Positions 12,413-19,471 of a stretch of DNA of 22,775 bases are shown one piece after another. The stretch's first letter is position 1; each line of letters opens with the position of its first letter. Source of the DNA: a virus; IMG/VR virus record IMGVR_UViG_3300034104_001683, positions 1 to 22,775 of that record; one strand, given 5' to 3'. The position numbers and the translations under genes are program-made. The notes beneath the pieces are model-generated. The model was not told the origin of the DNA and made no database searches. It was given only the letters and a program-made list of their open reading frames with translations.

Positions 12413-12441
12413 AGTGTAGCATACCTACGCAATAAAGTCAA
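12413..12441 (-). promoter_or_regulatory. Sigma70-type promoter for the UvdE operon
   Basis: Minus strand: -35 TTGACT (12436-12441), 17-base spacer, -10 TACACT (12413-12418). The predicted leader to the ATG at 12383 is about 25 nt. It lies in the short divergent region between the leftward uvsE and the rightward DUF6321-like gene. Confidence 0.72.
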
Positions 12442-12459
12442 CTATTTACGGAAACTACA

Positions 12460-12882
12460 ATGAAAGCAACCGAATTTATTACAGAAGCAGCCAATTCAGC
12501 GCAACAAGCCGCTATTGCCATTTCTAAAAAGAAAGAGCAAGGGTTGGATGAGGATTGGCAGAAAGTCAATAAGAAGGACAAGACTGATGGCATGAGCAGT
12601 AAAGCAGTCAAAGCATATCGTAGAGAGAATCCGGGTAGCAAGCTAAAGACCGCAGTCACAACTAAACCTTCAAAATTGAAGAAGGGTAGCAAGAGTGCTA
12701 AACGCCGTAAATCATTCTGCGCACGTATGAGCGGTATGAAGAAGGCACATGCTAGTGCTAAGACTAAACGAGATCCGGATAGCCCAATCAACAAAGCATT
12801 ACGCCGTTGGAACTGTGAATCAGTTGAGCAAATGCAAGAATTAGTAATGATTGCCGAACAGAAAATTAGGAATATGAAATGA
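12460..12882 (+). CDS. DUF6321-like Lys/Arg-rich phage protein, 140 aa
   Basis: The 140-aa, strongly basic protein has an N-terminus MKATEFITEA that recalls the tags on many proteins of these phages. The core holds SAKRRKSFCARMSGMK (79-94) followed by DPDSPINKALRRWNCE (106-120), the signature I associate with DUF6321. Cys87 and Cys119 are the only cysteines and may bind metal or form a pair. The family is common in marine phages and usually treated as a structural or DNA-associated protein of unknown role. The ATG at 12460 has a weak GGAA ribosome binding site. The stop overlaps the next ATG (ATGA). Confidence 0.82.
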   Translation: MKATEFITEAANSAQQAAIAISKKKEQGLDEDWQKVNKKDKTDGMSSKAVKAYRRENPGSKLKTAVTTKPSKLKKGSKSAKRRKSFCARMSGMKKAHASAKTKRDPDSPINKALRRWNCESVEQMQELVMIAEQKIRNMK

Positions 12883-14375
12883 AAATCAGACATTTAATGG
12901 AAGGCACTGAGCCAAAGATGCCCGGCGCACCCAGTGGTATACAAATTATGACACCTCAGCAATTCGTTGCTAAAGCTGGTGACATGCCCGGTGAAGAATC
13001 AGAAGAAGGTGTGGCGGAAGTTAGTGATGCTACGCTAACCAGTTATCTAACAAAATTAGATAGAGATAACCTTAAGCACAGAATGGATCCCACAAAACGC
13101 AGTGACGCAAAACGTATGAAAAGTGGTCCTAATTTTGTTAAAGCGTTTACCAAATTGGATAATAGAAAGCAAGGTGTGGCGGAAGGTGAAGAACACTTAT
13201 CAAGAATTCGTAAACTATCTGGCTTAGAAGAAGCAACTAAACTACCAGCACAAAGTCGTGAGTTTGGTGGTGATGAGTTTCAAGACTATATGAAGCGTAT
13301 TGTCGGTACACCCGATGTAGACAAAGCAGGTAATGTCAAGACTGACAAGAAGGGCAATGAAAAGTATGTGTCTGGTAAAACTAAGAGTGACAGATACAAG
13401 ATGCCCTACATCCATCGTTCAAGTGTAGTGTCATACTTAAGTCCTGATGGTAAGACATATGATGAAGACGCAGTTAAGAAGACATTAGCAATTCGTCCTA
13501 AAGCATTATTAAAGCAAAACGAAAAGATGAAGCACAGTAACGGTGAGTTTGAACAATTCTTTAACGTTGGCTTTGCAGCATTGACTGGTATCGCACTAGA
13601 TGAACAAACTAACAACTTAATCATTGTTAATACATGTCCAGGTGCTGGCTCATGTAAAGTAGATTGTTTCGCTATGAAGGGTGGTAAAGTTCAGTTCCAA
13701 GGTCCGTGGCAAAGTGACGGTCGTATCTTGACATATCTATTGAACGACCCAGATGGTTTCTTCAACCAACTAAGTGCCGAGATTACAAAAGAATCTGAAG
13801 CAGGTAAAAAGGGCGATAAGAAATTCCCTAATGGTTGGCAAACAACTGTTCGTTGGCACGATGCTGGCGACTTCTTCAGCCCAGAATACTTAGACTTAGC
13901 ATTGAAGATGGCTGCAAAGCACCCTGATGTTAAGTTCTATGCCTACACTAAGATGGCTGGCGCCGCTCTTGCTAAAAAGCCAGACAACTTCATTATCAAC
14001 TGGAGTGAAGGTGCTCATACAAGCCAAGAGAAACAAGTCAAGGCAAGCGATGCTAACTTAGATACAACTAAGAACAGTCGCATTGTCCCTGACGAACTAT
14101 TCCAAGATTTGTTAGTTAAGGACGAAAAGAAGAACTTAGTTAAAGGGGAACAAGGCCAATGGCAAGTACAACCTGACAAGTTACCTGAACTAAAACAAAG
14201 ATTGGCCAGTGAGTATGGACTAAGTGCTAACAGTATCTTATCATATGATGAATATATGGCTAAGCGCAAATCAATCCCTCAAGGTATGAAGTACAATGTT
14301 ATCGTTGCCCCGGGTGAAGGTGATATCAGTGCTAATGACCAAAATATTATATCAACATTGCTATTGAGACACTAA
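12879..14375 (+). CDS. GP88-like cysteine protein with N-terminal GVAE-bounded module
   Basis: The 498-aa protein starts with MKIRHLMEG, a phage tag-like N-terminus. Residues 44-48 (GVAEV) and 99-103 (GVAEG) bound a basic 55-residue module, followed by LSRIRKLSGLEEA. The C-terminal two thirds hold NTCPGAGSCKVDCFAMKGG (Cys253, Cys259, Cys263), RWHDAGDFFSPEY (325-337) and FYAYTKM (353-359), the order seen in the mycobacteriophage Gene-product-88-like family. Function is unknown; the cysteine cluster plus R-H-x-G-D-F suggests a metal- or cofactor-dependent enzyme. It overlaps the DUF6321-like gene at its start and the convergent epimerase by 15 bases at its end. Confidence 0.82.
   Translation: MKIRHLMEGTEPKMPGAPSGIQIMTPQQFVAKAGDMPGEESEEGVAEVSDATLTSYLTKLDRDNLKHRMDPTKRSDAKRMKSGPNFVKAFTKLDNRKQGVAEGEEHLSRIRKLSGLEEATKLPAQSREFGGDEFQDYMKRIVGTPDVDKAGNVKTDKKGNEKYVSGKTKSDRYKMPYIHRSSVVSYLSPDGKTYDEDAVKKTLAIRPKALLKQNEKMKHSNGEFEQFFNVGFAALTGIALDEQTNNLIIVNTCPGAGSCKVDCFAMKGGKVQFQGPWQSDGRILTYLLNDPDGFFNQLSAEITKESEAGKKGDKKFPNGWQTTVRWHDAGDFFSPEYLDLALKMAAKHPDVKFYAYTKMAGAALAKKPDNFIINWSEGAHTSQEKQVKASDANLDTTKNSRIVPDELFQDLLVKDEKKNLVKGEQGQWQVQPDKLPELKQRLASEYGLSANSILSYDEYMAKRKSIPQGMKYNVIVAPGEGDISANDQNIISTLLLRH
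13006..13185 (+). repeat. 15-base direct repeats bounding an in-frame module
   Basis: AAGGTGTGGCGGAAG occurs at 13006-13020 and 13171-13185, exactly 165 bases (55 codons) apart, encoding the two GVAE motifs. The identical DNA, not just identical protein, suggests duplication or insertion of a module at that point. Confidence 0.75.
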
Positions 14376-15191
14376 TAACAACTGATCCATCGTATACAAG
14401 TTACGCATATAGGGTGATACGTTCTCTAATACAGAGACCTCAATATCACCCTTTCTTCTTGGGCCCTTTATTACGTCAAAGTCAACATCATTGACTTTCT
14501 GAAATAAGTTAACAATTTCTTTGACAGTATATCCCACACCATGACCTAGACATTCTATACCATTACTAGGTTTCTCAATTGCTTGCATCAATGCATCGCA
14601 TATCTCATTGACATGAACATAGTCCCTGACACAAGTTCCGTCGCTTGTTCTTTCGTAGTCAGTACCAAAGATAGTAAACTCACCGGTCTCACGTGCTTTT
14701 ATTAAATTGTACATTAACCCGTCAGGATTAGTTGGAGCAAAGCCATCACTACCAATCACGTTGTAAAAACGAAAGATGGTATGTGGTGTAGGTCTGTGTT
14801 TTGTGCAGAATTCTTTAACAACATCCTCTGCCGCACGTTTACTAATACCATAAGCACTTTCACAACCATCTGCGGCACCGGTGCTAGCAAAGATAAAGTT
14901 CTTGGTCTTTATCTTATTCAATATATTCATAGTACCATTCAGGTTAGTAATGTAGTATTGAATAGGTATATGTTCGCTCTCTCCGACATTGACCAATGCA
15001 GCCAAATGAATGACTGCATCATAATCGTTATCTAATACAAACTGTCTACGAATGTCTATTGTATTATGAGCTTTAGGTTCGATTTGCGGAGGGTTAATAT
15101 CAAGCCCGTGAACTTCATATTCATCTTGTAACATCTTTGTTAGATGTGAACCAATGTAACCCGAGTTACCTGTAATTAAAATCTTCTTCAT
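14361..15191 (-). CDS. NAD-dependent epimerase/dehydratase (GalE-like)
   Basis: The 276-aa protein is an extended SDR enzyme. The Rossmann motif GNSGYIG is at 8-14, Asp31 follows the second strand (NAD preference), HLAALVNV is at 62-69, STGA at 103-106, and the catalytic Y-x-x-x-K is Tyr114-Lys118. The substrate region includes RDYVHVNEICDA, typical of UDP-glucose 4-epimerase relatives. At 276 aa it is shorter than the usual 330-340, with a reduced C-terminal domain. Likely role: making a nucleotide sugar for the adjacent glycosyltransferase, whose end it overlaps as ATGA. The exact sugar is not determined. Its 3' end converges on the GP88-like gene. Confidence 0.87.
   Translation of the reverse strand: MKKILITGNSGYIGSHLTKMLQDEYEVHGLDINPPQIEPKAHNTIDIRRQFVLDNDYDAVIHLAALVNVGESEHIPIQYYITNLNGTMNILNKIKTKNFIFASTGAADGCESAYGISKRAAEDVVKEFCTKHRPTPHTIFRFYNVIGSDGFAPTNPDGLMYNLIKARETGEFTIFGTDYERTSDGTCVRDYVHVNEICDALMQAIEKPSNGIECLGHGVGYTVKEIVNLFQKVNDVDFDVIKGPRRKGDIEVSVLENVSPYMRNLYTMDQLLLVSQ
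14411..14452 (+). terminator. Two-tier hairpin, likely terminator of the rightward unit
   Basis: AGGGTGATA (14411-14419) pairs with TATCACCCT (14444-14452), and inside it TCTCT (14423-14427) pairs with AGAGA (14433-14437). On the plus strand a T-rich tract follows (14452-14460). It lies 36 bases beyond the GP88-like stop, within the coding end of the convergent epimerase. The tail is not a pure T run, so strength is uncertain. Confidence 0.55.
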
Positions 15192-16537
15192 AATCCATCG
15201 AACAAGCTTGCACCTGTTTCTTCCTCTTCTGGTCTAAATGTAGGGTCTTTACTCAAGTAAGTATCGTTGTCGGTATACCATACGTTGATAAACTTATACT
15301 TGTTTGACAGCACTGATTCAAAATCCTCACGTGCTAAATGTTTGCGACCTAAGTCTTTGATATAATCACGGTACTTGATTGTCTCATATGTGTTGATCTT
15401 TGCCGAATTCGTATTACTGCGCTTTCCCACAAAGTCATCTAAAAACTTCACCCACTTAAGTGCTACTTGGTCGTCAAGTTGTTTGACATAATCAAGTGCC
15501 AAAGAAGGTTGATCTATTGCATACAACTGTTTGATTGTACTGGCTGCGTTACTAACATGAACTTTGTGATAGAAAATACTGTCAAAGTTATCTGACCAGT
15601 CTTGGTTATCTAACACAACACAAGGCATATGACCCAGACATTCTAAAAATGCAAAGGGATAGTTTTCACGCAAACTGGGCATAAAGAACACACTAGCACT
15701 ACGGACAAAGTCTACTTTCTCTTTACCGGTGATGCCTGCTTTGATTTCATAATCAGTAATACCCGCGTCTTGAAATGCTTTCTCGAACTTCTTTTGCCCG
15801 TTACTGTTAGTCATTACTTTACACGGTAATTGAGCTTCCTTCATAACTTTAATGTATGCTTCTGGGTTCTTGCCCTCTTCCCATCTACCAATGAACAATA
15901 CACCCTTCTTGTCCCCTGTGTATTCTTCTAACAAGCCACGTTCACTCATTGGCATAGGTAGTAACTGGCAGTTAGTTGCACCATGTTTAGTTAGTTCATC
16001 AATGTTCTTTTGACTTTGCGTACCGATAATGATATCACTGAACTCCATATGCTTGTTATAGAAGTTGTGATAGCTATCCAAGAACACATCACTACCTTGA
16101 CTTTCGCGGAAGATCATGCTATGCAAGTGAGTATAGAACACTACTGGAATATACTTGTTGACTGTCATTGCATACGCCGCAGTCATTGCTTCTTGTGTGT
16201 TGCAAACAATCATGTCATATGCATTTTCTTCAAATGCTTCTAACAATGCTGTCCTAAAGTTGATAATCTTTTCAAAGTTTACGGTATCGCTAAATGCAAA
16301 CGTAGCAGTATGGTTGTTGTATCGTAGTGGTTCTAAGGGCCATACTAAATTAGCACCTGCGTTTTCTACTACTTTGTCAAAAGTACCAGTCGGTGCTTTG
16401 TCTAAGATGATATCGACTTTCCAATTCAATCGACTACACATTTCTGTAAAGCTTTTACAGAATGAACCAATGCCCCCGTGGGGGATAAAGTGCTGGTCGC
16501 TTATTAAGAATGCAATTCGTTTATTATACAGTTTCAT
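15188..16537 (-). CDS. GT-B glycosyltransferase (GT4-like)
   Basis: Using the ATG at 16537 (an ATGA overlap with the DUF2061 gene) the protein is 449 aa. The N-terminal domain has HGGIGSF (20-26), the acceptor-side glycine loop. The C-terminal domain has LFIGRWEEGKNP (214-225) and the EX7E motif, Glu291 and Glu299, in SLRENYPFAFLECLG, as in GT4 retaining enzymes that use nucleotide sugars. A 75-residue C-terminal extension ends in an acidic tail. It lies between a DUF2061 membrane protein and the epimerase, so it probably transfers the sugar made by that enzyme. The acceptor (surface polysaccharide, protein or modified base) is unknown. Confidence 0.88.
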   Translation of the reverse strand: MKLYNKRIAFLISDQHFIPHGGIGSFCKSFTEMCSRLNWKVDIILDKAPTGTFDKVVENAGANLVWPLEPLRYNNHTATFAFSDTVNFEKIINFRTALLEAFEENAYDMIVCNTQEAMTAAYAMTVNKYIPVVFYTHLHSMIFRESQGSDVFLDSYHNFYNKHMEFSDIIIGTQSQKNIDELTKHGATNCQLLPMPMSERGLLEEYTGDKKGVLFIGRWEEGKNPEAYIKVMKEAQLPCKVMTNSNGQKKFEKAFQDAGITDYEIKAGITGKEKVDFVRSASVFFMPSLRENYPFAFLECLGHMPCVVLDNQDWSDNFDSIFYHKVHVSNAASTIKQLYAIDQPSLALDYVKQLDDQVALKWVKFLDDFVGKRSNTNSAKINTYETIKYRDYIKDLGRKHLAREDFESVLSNKYKFINVWYTDNDTYLSKDPTFRPEEEETGASLFDGL

Positions 16538-16737
16538 TCTGTCTTGCCCCATTTAATTTTGAGCCAAATGCGTTCATGAATGTAGTAGTCAATACTTAAT
16601 AATACATGCAATGCAGTAGCAAAGCCTGCCGAATTACCTAAATTTCCCGTGAACATATATGTCCAAAAAATTGTAAATAACCATGCAGTAAGTCTGTACG
16701 TTATCATTCTAACTACCGTTCTTTTTTTAGTTTCCAT
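16534..16737 (-). CDS. DUF2061 membrane protein
   Basis: The 67-aa protein fits the DUF2061 family: a basic start (KKRTVVRMITYRLTAW), membrane segments at about 17-32 and 40-55, and the characteristic ending DYYIHERIWLKIKWG. Members are small inner-membrane proteins; in bacteria and phages they often sit beside sulfate or sugar-nucleotide genes. The ATG at 16737 shares one base with the upstream stop (TAATG), and its own stop overlaps the glycosyltransferase start, so the two are translationally coupled. Function not established. Confidence 0.87.
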   Translation of the reverse strand: METKKRTVVRMITYRLTAWLFTIFWTYMFTGNLGNSAGFATALHVLLSIDYYIHERIWLKIKWGKTE

Positions 16738-16973
16738 TATACTATTCCTTTAAGTTTTGCTATTATAAATTCATTTTTTTTGTACCAGCGATCTTCAAAC
16801 ATCACATCGCCTGGGCCAAGTAACATAGCAGTTTGCTTATATGCATTTTCCATACATATAGTCTTACCACTAATGTGACATTTTTTCGGGAAGATTGCAT
16901 ATTTAAGTTCTGTACCTACACAGCATCTTTTAAAAGAATCTCCCATCGTTACACTGCCTATACTGTCTAGCAT
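16737..16973 (-). CDS. Unknown Cys-containing protein, 78 aa
   Basis: Not recognised. The 78-aa protein has four cysteines (FKRCCVG, KKCHISG, TICMEN) in a 25-residue span, which could hold a metal ion, then a GDVMFEDRWYKKNEF segment. No signal peptide. It lies in the QueD-epimerase operon, four bases after the stop of the gene before it and sharing one base with the next. The ribosome binding site is weak, so the start (16973) is moderately sure. Confidence 0.7.
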   Translation of the reverse strand: MLDSIGSVTMGDSFKRCCVGTELKYAIFPKKCHISGKTICMENAYKQTAMLLGPGDVMFEDRWYKKNEFIIAKLKGIV

Positions 16974-16977
16974 TATG

Positions 16978-17160
16978 TTACCAACTAGTTACGTCAGTGA
17001 TATCCATCTTGATTGACTGCTTAGGGTCAAATTCAATAGTGGTAGTAGGACCTATACCACTAGTAGATTCTTCTGTTAATACAACTCTGTCAAGGTCGTA
17101 CATTTCAAATACTTCCTTCAGTTTCTCAAATTGATTTCTTGTGATTACGATTTGTTTCAT
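16978..17160 (-). CDS. Unknown protein, 60 aa
   Basis: Not recognised. The 60-aa protein has KQIVITRNQFEKLKEVFEMY, a strand followed by a helix, then DRVVLTEESTSGIGPTTTIEF, a beta hairpin-like segment, and ends in MDITDVTSW. The pattern looks like a compact alpha/beta fold as found in small phage regulators. The ATG at 17160 overlaps the upstream stop as ATGA. Function unknown. Confidence 0.75.
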   Translation of the reverse strand: MKQIVITRNQFEKLKEVFEMYDLDRVVLTEESTSGIGPTTTIEFDPKQSIKMDITDVTSW

Positions 17161-17378
17161 GTGTCAACTCCGTATACTTGTTTAATCCATTGCCTAATTG
17201 AGATATTTTGAAACTCAACATCACTGTCACGCTTACCACCTGGGTAAACAACAAACAGTTCGTTAGCCACATCTTTAATAATCAACTCAGCGAACTTATC
17301 AGCATGTTCTACTCCCATCCATTTGCCGCTTGTATCAGTACCGGCATTCTTCATCATTTCTTTAATTCGTTCATTCAT
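17157..17378 (-). CDS. Small phage protein, 73 aa, MNERIKE type
   Basis: The start is placed at the ATG at 17378, sharing one base with the QueE stop (TGATG); the longer frame begins inside QueE. The protein begins MNERIKEMMKNAG and contains HADKFAELIIKDVANEL, the pattern of small unknown proteins I recall from many T4-like phages, where the FAELIV-like helix is conserved. VVYPGGKRDSDVEF follows. No function is known. Confidence 0.77.
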   Translation of the reverse strand: MNERIKEMMKNAGTDTSGKWMGVEHADKFAELIIKDVANELFVVYPGGKRDSDVEFQNISIRQWIKQVYGVDT

Positions 17379-18226
17379 CAGGTGCCCCATTCGTTCTTAA
17401 ACAACGGTACTTGAAGTCTGTCACTGTAGCGCCATCCTCTGTTCATTGCCGCGATTGCTACATTCTTAGCGTTCATGCTATATAATGATTCAACCCCACC
17501 GCAAGGCATCAAGTATACGGGACCAGTAAAGCCACGCTTACGATATTCGTCAACTGCTTGTTCTGCTTCTCGTACATCATCTTCTGTAGCAACTACGAAT
17601 TTCAAATAAACAAAACCATACTGCTTATACTGAGAAATTACGTCAGGACAAATTGCTTCTTCCCACTTCTCACCGCTAATAGATAGCTTAGGACTGACTG
17701 AAAAAGTGATAGCATCTTTAGCACGATTGCGTTGCCATTCACGTATGTAGTTACCAAACTCCGGAGTAATGAGTTGTGTACCATTTGTCTCAAAGGTCAT
17801 CTCTTTGAGACTTCTCATTTTCTCATGTGAAAGTAAGTCAGGATACGCTCTTTGCCATCCGAGAAGAGGTTCGCCGCCCGTAATAACAAGGTGCTCATCC
17901 ATCCAACGACCTCTAGGAAGTGTACCAACAATGCTGTCAGCAATAGAATCGGTGTCAAGCACAGGACTAAGATGTTTAAAAGCAGGGTCCCAAGATGCAT
18001 AACTATCACATCCCGTACTGACAAGTGGTAAGGATTTATAATCTGTAAAAGTTTCTGCTTTAATTGCAATTGTTTCCCTTTCTAAGCTCATTTCTCCCTT
18101 TGGCATACCAAAGCCACCGCAAGTAAAGTTGCAACCGAATGTTCGTAAGAACACACTAGGGACTCCCATAAACTTGCCTTCACCTTGAATGCTGTAGAAT
18201 AATTCTGAAATTTTAAGTTGACTCAT
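17378..18226 (-). CDS. queE: QueE, 7-carboxy-7-deazaguanine synthase (phage-type)
   Basis: The 282-aa radical SAM enzyme converts carboxy-tetrahydropterin to 7-carboxy-7-deazaguanine, the step after QueD in preQ0 synthesis. It has the QueE start FYSIQGEGKFMGVPSVFLRTFGC, the glycine motif ITGGEPLLGW (114-123) and TFETNGT. The iron-sulfur cysteines are unusual: Cys32 and Cys36 have the CX3C spacing, but the third is not at position 39 (Phe); the likely third is Cys73 in TGCDSYASWD, which aligns in kind with the CDT that normally follows. This gives CX3CX36C with an insertion in the cluster loop. It overlaps the radical SAM gene upstream by 14 bases. Confidence 0.85.
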   Translation of the reverse strand: MSQLKISELFYSIQGEGKFMGVPSVFLRTFGCNFTCGGFGMPKGEMSLERETIAIKAETFTDYKSLPLVSTGCDSYASWDPAFKHLSPVLDTDSIADSIVGTLPRGRWMDEHLVITGGEPLLGWQRAYPDLLSHEKMRSLKEMTFETNGTQLITPEFGNYIREWQRNRAKDAITFSVSPKLSISGEKWEEAICPDVISQYKQYGFVYLKFVVATEDDVREAEQAVDEYRKRGFTGPVYLMPCGGVESLYSMNAKNVAIAAMNRGWRYSDRLQVPLFKNEWGT

Positions 18227-19301
18227 AATTTTTTATACTGTGTAAGTTTCCCAAGATAATTCTAGGGCTGTTGAAGATCGGATCTTGTAATAGATCCTGC
18301 AATTCTTTCTTTTCCAATTCGGGCATTTCAAAATTTGTATGAAATGCAGAGTCAGACAAGTGACCCCATTGTACTACTAAGTTGAAGTAAACGCTAGTCA
18401 AATGGCTATATTCAAGTTGCCATTTTGCAAAGTCTACTATCTCTTTGTAGTTGTTGCGCTGTACAGTGAAGTTAGTTTGGAACTGTTTTAAATTTTTAAA
18501 TGACCCATTCTTTATGATTTCATTCAATGATTCTAAGTTCCTTTTCACTTTATCTAGTGATCCGTTTTTCCGTACAACTGAGTAAGTGTCATTAGTTGCC
18601 GCATCAATACTGATATTGATATGACTGATGCTATCCCACAAATGTTGCATGTCATTTAATCGAGAGTCTGTCATTAAGATACCGTTAGTTAACAATTTCA
18701 ATGATAGATTTTCATTAGGTTCTAGATTCTTAATATAGTTCCAATAGGTAGGACTAGCGAATGCATCACCGCTGCCTGTGATGTTCAACGTTAGCTTTTC
18801 ACCTCGACTTAACAGATAGTCAATCAATTCTTTGACTCGATTATGCACACGTGTTATCAATGCATTTTCGTCTAATTGAAACAATATCAATTCATTTCTA
18901 CAGCTAGGGCATTGTAAGTTACATGATTGGTCATAACTAAAGTTAATAACAATAGGCTGTCGTGCTTTCTCATGTTGAAGCATAGGTAAAGGAACTATGT
19001 ATCCCGGTATATGCTTCCCATTAAGTATAGAGTTAATGAAAGGACAATGGTCATTACATTCAGTAAACTTACCCTTATCCATATCATTGATTAATGATAC
19101 TCTGTTGAAGTTAGTTAGTATCTCTTCCGGAGTATCAGTTAACACATTGCCGAACATCTTAGGTAACCAAGAAAAACAACAGACAGATATATCACCTGAA
19201 GGGTGTATCTCAATATATTTTGATATACGGTAGCATCCATAACTAGTTAGTTTGGATTCAGGAACTATATACTTATCTGCTGATTTTATAACGTAATGCA
19301 T
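18213..19301 (-). CDS. Radical SAM protein with N-terminal SPASM-like region
   Basis: The 362-aa protein carries the radical SAM motif C127-x3-C131-x2-C134 (SCNLQCPSC), GSGDAFASP (SAM-binding region) and LLTNGIL and INISIDAAT strands of the half-barrel. Before it, residues 23-86 hold Cys23, Cys41-Cys42, Cys82 and Cys86 around IEIHPSGDISVCCFSW and FGNVL, which is the form a SPASM/twitch auxiliary-cluster domain takes, but at the N-terminus where it is normally C-terminal. Family members modify peptides or small molecules; the substrate is unknown. It sits between QueD and QueE in one coupled operon, so action on a deazaguanine intermediate or on a nearby small peptide is possible, as inference. 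Confidence 0.82.
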   Translation of the reverse strand: MHYVIKSADKYIVPESKLTSYGCYRISKYIEIHPSGDISVCCFSWLPKMFGNVLTDTPEEILTNFNRVSLINDMDKGKFTECNDHCPFINSILNGKHIPGYIVPLPMLQHEKARQPIVINFSYDQSCNLQCPSCRNELILFQLDENALITRVHNRVKELIDYLLSRGEKLTLNITGSGDAFASPTYWNYIKNLEPNENLSLKLLTNGILMTDSRLNDMQHLWDSISHINISIDAATNDTYSVVRKNGSLDKVKRNLESLNEIIKNGSFKNLKQFQTNFTVQRNNYKEIVDFAKWQLEYSHLTSVYFNLVVQWGHLSDSAFHTNFEMPELEKKELQDLLQDPIFNSPRIILGNLHSIKNYEST

Positions 19302-19471
19302 TACCAGTGCCTAATCACGCCTGCAACAATAAACAAGTTTGTTGTTATGTATGACAACACAATTAAAGAACGAATGATAGCAACACTGTCAGACTCCTGA
19401 TCCGTAGCGCCGGCTTTCTCCCCTAGTGCTTTCGCCCAGATACGCCAAAGATTACGCAAACAAGTCCTCAT
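19301..19471 (-). CDS. QueD-linked micro membrane protein, 56 aa
   Basis: A 56-aa protein begun at the ATG at 19471, inside the last 20 bases of QueD; the longer frame to 19591 is a shadow within QueD. It begins RTCLRNLWRIWAKALGEKAG, a basic amphipathic helix, and ends with one membrane helix (SLIVLSYITTNLFIVAGVI) and RHW. I recall similar peptides next to QueD in phages, without a known role. The stop shares one base with the radical SAM start (TAATG). Confidence 0.8.
   Translation of the reverse strand: MRTCLRNLWRIWAKALGEKAGATDQESDSVAIIRSLIVLSYITTNLFIVAGVIRHW

Noticed and set aside
12438-12893. Leftward 151-codon open frame opposite the DUF6321-like gene
   Set aside because: Hydrophobic shadow of a Lys-rich gene on the other strand; no ribosome binding site, and the rightward gene carries a recognised core.
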